Below are positions 59,090 through 64,000 of a stretch of 64,000 nt of DNA, one piece after another. The notes under the pieces are model-generated. The model had not been told where the DNA came from and ran no database searches. It saw only the letters and a list, made by a program, of their open reading frames with translations. How positions within the stretch are numbered: position 1 is the stretch's first letter; each line of letters starts with the position of its first letter. The stretch is from assembly GCA_031841125.1 (NCBI GenBank), contig CM063109.1:28327538-28391537 (forward strand), in the 5' to 3' direction. A program made the position numbers and the translations under genes. Source of the stretch: Acanthococcus lagerstroemiae. Its lineage: Eukaryota > Arthropoda > Insecta > Hemiptera > Eriococcidae.

Positions 59090-59960
59090 AAATACTCAGG
59101 CTAGCTTAGCAACCAATAAACTTCAGCCGCTTCTTAGACCAGGTCAGCTGCTATCTAGTCAGCTTACTTCTGGGTATGGGCCTCTCTGTTATCCTTCTCC
59201 ATACTATTCTGTCAAGGGCTGCTTGTTTTTAAAGCGAGCTAACCTTCGTTTGCAATTTAGTCTTTCCAGTGAGTGGCTGGCTTACCCTTTTTAGTTTATA
59301 GTCCCACGGAATCCACTCGTCAACCATTTTATTCCATTTTGCATCATTACGAGCAAAATAGCTGGCAAACATGAATTTGAGCTCTTTCACAATATAACTC
59401 GCATATTTGGCTGTGGTTTTGTTTTTGATTATTGAATTTTTCACTTTGTTCTCTATGGAAAATTGCCAGTAGGGCGGGGGTGTCACAGTCTTTTGGAGAA
59501 TGTATTCTCTACTATGTCTATCAAAATTACAAGAAATATCTCAGTTTTTTAACCCAGTTTGTAGAGCGCATTATACTTGGAAGTGCAGAATGAAGTAAGC
59601 GAAGTCACCTCATGCTACGGTAATTTAACCCCCCCCCCCCCATTATCTTCCGTAGCTGGTAGTGGTCCTAAATATTCATACTTATTCAGAAATTATTTCA
59701 ATTTCATTACCCTGTATCGAGAATGTTTACTTTACGTCACTATTGCTCCTTACTTTACAGTTCCTCTGCCATACCTTGTAAATTATTAATGTTGCTACCG
59801 AGTCGGACTATGTCATCCGCAAACCTCAAGTTATTCATCCAGTGACTGTTCATTGTTCATTTTTATCCTATTCCTCCGAATTTAGTTTTCTAAAAATTTG
59901 TAAGACACTGTTAAACAGAACAAGGGAAAGTGAATCTCCCTGTTTCACCCCTCCCTCTCT
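59090..59960 (-). mobile_element. LINE pol fragments
   Basis: At 59,780-59,960 the minus strand reads GVKQGDSLSLVLFNSVLQ and NLRFADDIVRLG, with an intact FADD. At 59,229-59,490 the C-terminal domain appears (IIKNKTTAKYASYIVKELKF, then FARNDAKWNKMVDEWIPWDY). Its tail ends near 59,090. About 280 bases between them do not fit and may be deleted or inserted DNA. Confidence 0.8.
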
Positions 59961-60014
59961 CTGTTTAATTCAAATTTACTACTTTTCTCTCTATACCTAT
60001 ACTAAAAAAAGTAA

Positions 60015-60915
60015 AATCCGCCGCCAAAAAAACGCACTGCGGGTTGTCTATCTAAAAATCCGAAAAATTGCAGGGCAGATCAGCTACTTTCAAGGACATA
60101 ATCTGTTCTAATATAAAATATCTCCAAGTTTTAAGACATAACCGACATAATAAGACATAAAAAAAGACATCTCTCTATCTATATATTAAAAACCAAAACT
60201 CCTCCCCCTCCCTCCCCTCCTGGAGAAAAACTCACTGCGGGTTGCCTCCCTAAAAATTGGAAAAATGGCAAGGGTAGATCAGCTACTTTCAAGGACATAA
60301 TCTGTTCTAACATAAAAGATCTCCAAGTTTTAAGACATAACCGACATAAAAAGACATAAAATGACATAATTACCCATAATCTTCAAGATCACAAGGCACT
60401 GCAGGTTGCCTACCGTGCCCCTTAATTGTTCAATTTTCCAAGGGTAGCCTACCCTCAGGAGGGGGCTCATTGTTCAGAAGGGAGCTCCTGAAGGAGGAGG
60501 AGGGCCCCTGGAAAATTGCAGGGGCAGATCAGCTACTTTCAAGGACATAATCTGTTCTAACATAAAAAATCTCCAAGTTCTAAGACATAACCGACATATG
60601 AGACAAAATACATAAAATGACATGAAAAGACATAAAATGACATAATTACCCATGTTCGTCAAGATCACAAGTCGCTGCAGGTTGCCTACCCTGCCCCTTA
60701 ATTGCTCAATTTGCCAGAAGTAGCCTACCCTCAGGAGGGGGGGGAGGGGGGTTCATGGTTGAGAAGCCCTACCACCTAAGACATAACCAACCTAATAAGA
60801 CATAAAAAGACGTATAATGACATAATTACCCATAATCTCCAAGATCTCAAGTCGCTGCGGGTTGCCTACCCTGCCCTTAATTGCTCAATTTTCCAGGGGT
60901 AGCCTACCCTCAGGA
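60015..60915 (+). repeat. Tandem repeat units of 200-290 bp
   Basis: The core GATCAGCTACTTTCAAGGAC recurs near 60,078, 60,277 and 60,526. A second core (GGTTGCCTACC...GGTAGCCTACCCTCAGGAG) recurs near 60,400, 60,680 and 60,860. ACATAAAATGACATAATTAC blocks join them. Confidence 0.8.
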
Positions 60916-62010
60916 GAGGTTCACGGTTGAGTAGGGAGTTCCAGAAGGGTGAGGAGGTCCCTGTGGGGGCGTGGGCTGTGGATGGAGATGGTGGCCTTTG
61001 ATGGGGCGGGGGTAAGATGAGTAAGAGGACCTGGTGGAGGAGAAAGTCCTTGGTGAGAGAGGGGACCAGGGAGAGAAATGGCCGTGGTGCGGGAGGGCTG
61101 TTGGCGGGGTGGGGTCTTGAGGGGGAAGGGCTCTTGAGGGGAGGGGTGGTCATGGTTGTGAGAGCTCCTGAGTGGATGGTCGGGGATCTTCAAGAAGGTT
61201 GGAGGGCCATAGTGAGGACAGGGGCTCTGAAGGGCGATGAAGCCCAGGAGGTAGTGGTGGGTGAGAGGCCCTTGTGGCGGAGAAAATCCGGGTGACCATT
61301 GAGGAAGGAGGAGGTAGTGGTGGGTGAGGATCCTAGAGGGGCAGTAAAATTTTAGTAGATAAAGGCCCGGGGGTGTAAGAGGTACTCATGGTAGAGGAGG
61401 GAGCTCCTAAAGGGGAGAAAAACTACGGCGGTGGCGGGGACTGAAGAGGGAGGTAAAGGCACCGAGTGGGGAGGGGGATAATAGTGAGGAAGGTTCTAGT
61501 CCTGGGGAGGAGGTCTTGAGAGGAAGGGGTCTAGAGCGGGAGGGGTGGTCATGGTGGTGGAAGCTCCTGGTTGGAGGACCAGGGGATCTTTGTGGTGGTT
61601 GAGCGAGGAGGCAGTGGGTGATGGAGCCGCTGAAGGGGAAGACTTTAGAGAGGGACTAAGCCCGCCATTGGGGAGGTCGTAGTGATGGGTTAAGAGGTCT
61701 TGGTGGGGGTGTGGTACGTGAACAGAAATGAAGGCCATAGTGGTGTGGGGTGGTCGAAGGACGTGGTTCTAATGGAGGGCACTCGGGGTGGAAGAGGGTG
61801 ATCGGGGGAGACTAGGTGGAGGACTATGGCCATTGCGGGGGAGGAGTTTGTGACTGAGGAGAGCTGCGACTGTTGAGGCGCGACCGTGGAGGCGGAGAGC
61901 AGCCATGGTCAACAAGGGGGTCGTGGTGGAGGAGGAGGAGGCTCGTGATGATGAAAGGATGGAAGGGAGTTCATGGTGGAAGATTGAGGACCGCTGATAG
62001 AGGGGGAGCA
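60916..62010 (+). repeat. G-rich, C-poor tract of about 1.1 kb
   Basis: The plus strand is dominated by G, with T and A and little C, in GGAGGTAGTGGTGGGTGAG-like motifs. Proline-rich open frames on the minus strand follow from the composition and are not supported as genes. Confidence 0.75.
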
Positions 62011-62084
62011 AAAGAAGCGCAAAGCAAACCTCAACTCAGTAACAAAAGTTTCAGACCAAACACTGAGGACTGTGGCGGTTGGAC

Positions 62085-62140
62085 AAGGCGCGAAGCGCCG
62101 AGTAAGGCTGGCACGAGCAAAGCGCCGAGTAAGGCCGGCA
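62085..62140 (+). repeat. Two-copy GCGAAGCGCCGAGTAAGGC tandem repeat
   Basis: The unit (GCGCCGAGTAAGGCYGGCAC, then GAGCRAA) occurs twice and leads into the terminal hairpin region. Confidence 0.75.
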
Positions 62141-62205
62141 CGAGCGAAGCGAGTGGCGGCGTGGGGGTTGAGCCGCGAAGCGGCCAGGGGGCGAAGCAAC
62201 CTAGT

Positions 62206-62776
62206 TATATCTAAACTAGTAAATATCACTCACAAACTCTAAAAAACTGACTTATCCGCTCTATATGTTTGCCCTGGCTCTTAGTTACTTTGAGGAACAG
62301 GCGGAAAGGTGAAGATTCACTAGCGGAGGTCCAGTGAAACAAGGAAATTGGAAGTTTGAAGGGTTGGAGCTAAAGTCGGAGCCGAAAACTGGCTCCGGCT
62401 CCAATAAAATTCTAAAATTGGCTGCAGTAAACAATTTTTGAGGTCCAACTCGGAACATCAAAAATAAGTTAAAATAAAAGTAGCAGTCCCCACGAGTACC
62501 TACATCTTCGCAATCACGGACACAAAGCCAACACGAGTTATTCAATAACTGAAGATGTGTCCATATGTCCCAAATCCATCAATAATTTTTGGAACAAGAG
62601 ATAACAAGAAAATGGTATGATAGCGATTTGGAAGCCTCACGTACAACCGGTTCGAAAAAATATTCCAAAGCGTTACAAATAGCTACAAGAAAAGAAATAA
62701 TTTATTATATCAAATGTACAATTGCCTACAGTCTAAGAACTACATATACGTTATAAAATGAGGTAGTTATGCTGTT
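62206..62776. other. Intergenic with GGCTCCGGCTCC-type repeat
   Basis: 62,360-62,410 resembles the repeat at 28,250-28,550. The rest is probably 3' flank of the exon at 62,777-63,043. Confidence 0.4.
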
Positions 62777-63043
62777 TTAACTCGTGTCCAAGAAACGTTT
62801 GTTTATTTTATTCACCGTCATGATCCTATTTCGGTAGTTATTACTCTGCGGTATCATATTCTGTCGTCGGTTCGCGTCCGGCGAGCGATGCATCGATTCG
62901 ACGATGAGAGCTGCGATCAGCGGGTCGATGTCGGAGTCAATTAGTGCTCGATGACTGGCGATGATTTTCGTCGACAGAGGATTCTGGTTGTACCGACGAA
63001 CCACATTTGCAGACGCGAGCAGAGTTTCTAGCGCAAAAGAAAT
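62777..63043 (-). CDS. C-terminal exon of an unidentified host gene
   Basis: The acceptor ATTTTGTTACAG ends at 63,044. It opens 88 codons in phase 0 (ISFALETLLASANVVRRYNQ, then NPLSTKIIASHRALIDSDID, and MHRSPDANRRQN) to TAA at 62,777-62,779. The first part is helical and mixed hydrophobic; the last third is basic and Asn-rich. Codon use is balanced and the GC content is above the flanks. No family is recognised. Upstream exons lie beyond the window or were not found. Confidence 0.65.
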   Translation of the reverse strand: MSFALETLLASANVVRRYNQNPLSTKIIASHRALIDSDIDPLIAALIVESMHRSPDANRRQNMIPQSNNYRNRIMTVNKINKRFLDTS

Positions 63044-63870
63044 CTGTAACAAAATCGGTTAACGTTTTATACTGTTGGATGAGTGAAGCCAGCTGTAGTA
63101 GGTGAGCACCTTAGAAACCAGGTTGAGCCTTCTTCAAACCATTGCATGATCGGACTCGATCCGCCCTTAAGGCGGCTATACACTTAGCGTGAAAACAGAC
63201 GATACGCGAGAAAAATCAGGCGAAACACGAGAAGCGAAAAGTGTATAGATGTCGTTCTCGTGATGCATCTCGTCATCTTTAAGTTCGTGTTTCGCGTTTC
63301 GTGTTCTCGCCAAGTGGTCGGCATTTTGACGAAATGTCAAAGGGTTTTCGTACTATACTGTCTAGACAAACATGACGGCTATACACTTATCGTAACATGC
63401 ATGTGTCGATCTGGCGAATTTTTCAGTTCATCTGCATTTCAGTCGGCAGTCGGTTTTTAATTACTGAAGAGGCTTGGCTCAATTTTTCTCGCTGATTTCG
63501 AATTCGTTGTCCAAATTTAGCGCTAACCCTCCGTTGGGCAAAATTCAATTTTGCGACCTATGATTCCTTTTCATAGAGCACCGAACATTATTTAGTATAA
63601 TATGTATACTTTCACATGCCCACTTTGGGTAAGAACAAGCGCCCACACGGTATGTTGACTGAACCAGTTTCGAAGTTCGGATTATTTTTTAACCTAAATA
63701 TTTATTTATTTTGTTTTAATTCAATAATAATGGCTCCTCCTACGGCCAAAACTAACCAGATTAGGAGAGAACAAAGTACAGTGTATTACAGTTTTTTCAT
63801 TCGATATTAATTAAAGAACACGAAAAAAAATTGTAAAAAAGAAATAAAAACAAAAACAAAAACTGTGACA
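63044..63870. other. Intron or upstream region with a GGCTATACACTT repeat
   Basis: GGCTATACACTTAGCGTGAA (63,173) and GGCTATACACTTATCGTAAC (63,379) are direct repeats about 200 bases apart. CCGCCTTAAGGCGG is palindromic at 63,161. A short frame starting MAPPTAKTNQIRREQ (63,730 on) is not recognised. Confidence 0.4.
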
Positions 63871-64000
63871 CATTTTCAGGGTGTCTAATGGTCATTTAAA
63901 GTCACTTATTTTGAAGGAAGGTCATTTAAGTCATTTAAAGTCATTTATTTTCAATCATGGTAATTTACAAATTTAAAAATCAGCAAATTATAACTTGAAA
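63871..64000 (+). repeat. GTCATTTAAA-type simple repeat at the window end
   Basis: GGTCATTTAAAGTCAYTTATTTT recurs three times. It begins after CAGGGTGTCTAATGG, an end also seen at 44,378. Confidence 0.6.

Larger units (their letters stand above)
59985..62205 (+). mobile_element. Helentron-like non-autonomous element (tentative)
   Basis: The left edge reads CTCTCTATACCTATACTAAA, a style seen at Helentron 5' ends. A second CTATCTATATATTAAAA lies at 60,175. The right edge has the hairpin GCCGCGAAGCGGC and AGGGGGCGAAGC, then CTAG followed by T (near 62,205), matching the Helitron CTRR|T rule. It encloses tandem units and a G-rich tract. No Rep/helicase gene is present. Confidence 0.4.

Noticed and set aside
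60015..60915. CRISPR-like array
   Set aside because: The units are 200-290 bp and the spacers are also repeated; this is a eukaryotic tandem repeat.
60866..62229. Proline-rich and glycine-rich open frames
   Set aside because: They follow from the extreme G/C strand skew of a repeat tract.

Overview
The window is nuclear DNA of an animal, most likely an arthropod and plausibly a hemipteran-type insect. It is AT-rich and gene-poor, and it carries many decayed transposable elements whose families are common in insects: copia, several LINE families, a pogo/Tigger transposase, a FLYWCH-MULE, tRNA-derived SINEs, and TA-flanked and foldback MITEs. The few host coding segments have GT-AG splice junctions. 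Two runs of exactly 500 N (13,388-13,887 and 53,888-54,387) are assembly gaps. The species itself cannot be read from the sequence.

Host genes. The only full-length gene is an uninterrupted, GC-rich, 1,109-codon plasma-membrane Ca2+-ATPase (PMCA) reading frame on the minus strand (30,751-34,080). It keeps every catalytic motif of a P2B ATPase but lacks the segment that should form transmembrane helix 8. A splice acceptor lies 15 bases before its ATG. Other supported coding pieces are a two-exon 3' gene end at 1-300 (+), a multi-exon MADF-BESS protein gene at 7,485-8,483 (-), a C-terminal exon at 54,609-54,791 (+), and a C-terminal exon at 62,777-63,043 (-). Weaker exon candidates lie at 938-1,180, 22,337-22,731 and 27,188-27,505.

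Mobile elements by region. From 3.9 to 14 kb there is a copia gag relic, an R1/Jockey-like LINE, a tRNA-headed repeat, a tandem duplication, the MADF gene, a copia pol/RNase H relic with a duplicated LTR segment, and a pogo/Tigger transposase split by a gap. From 14.5 to 30 kb the sequence is mostly non-coding, with small MITEs and degenerate tandem repeats. From 35.8 to 38.5 kb there is a FLYWCH-MULE with motif-rich inverted ends and a MITE inside its transposase. From 44.5 to 49.5 kb there is a nested block: a LINE containing a MITE, a SINE that itself contains a second MITE, and another SINE, followed by a tandem dimer of hairpin-ended units. From 51.2 to 64 kb there is a 930-bp TA-flanked element, two more LINE relics, clusters of a 13-nt motif in opposite orientations, a foldback element, and a 2.2-kb Helentron-like block with a G-rich tract.

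The genes do not form an operon or pathway. The window reads as isolated host exons in transposon-built DNA. The points most worth checking are the intronless PMCA lacking helix 8, the datable nested insertions at 46-48 kb, the hairpin-ended tandem units at 48.8-49.1 kb, and the inverted motif clusters at 55.2-55.6 kb.
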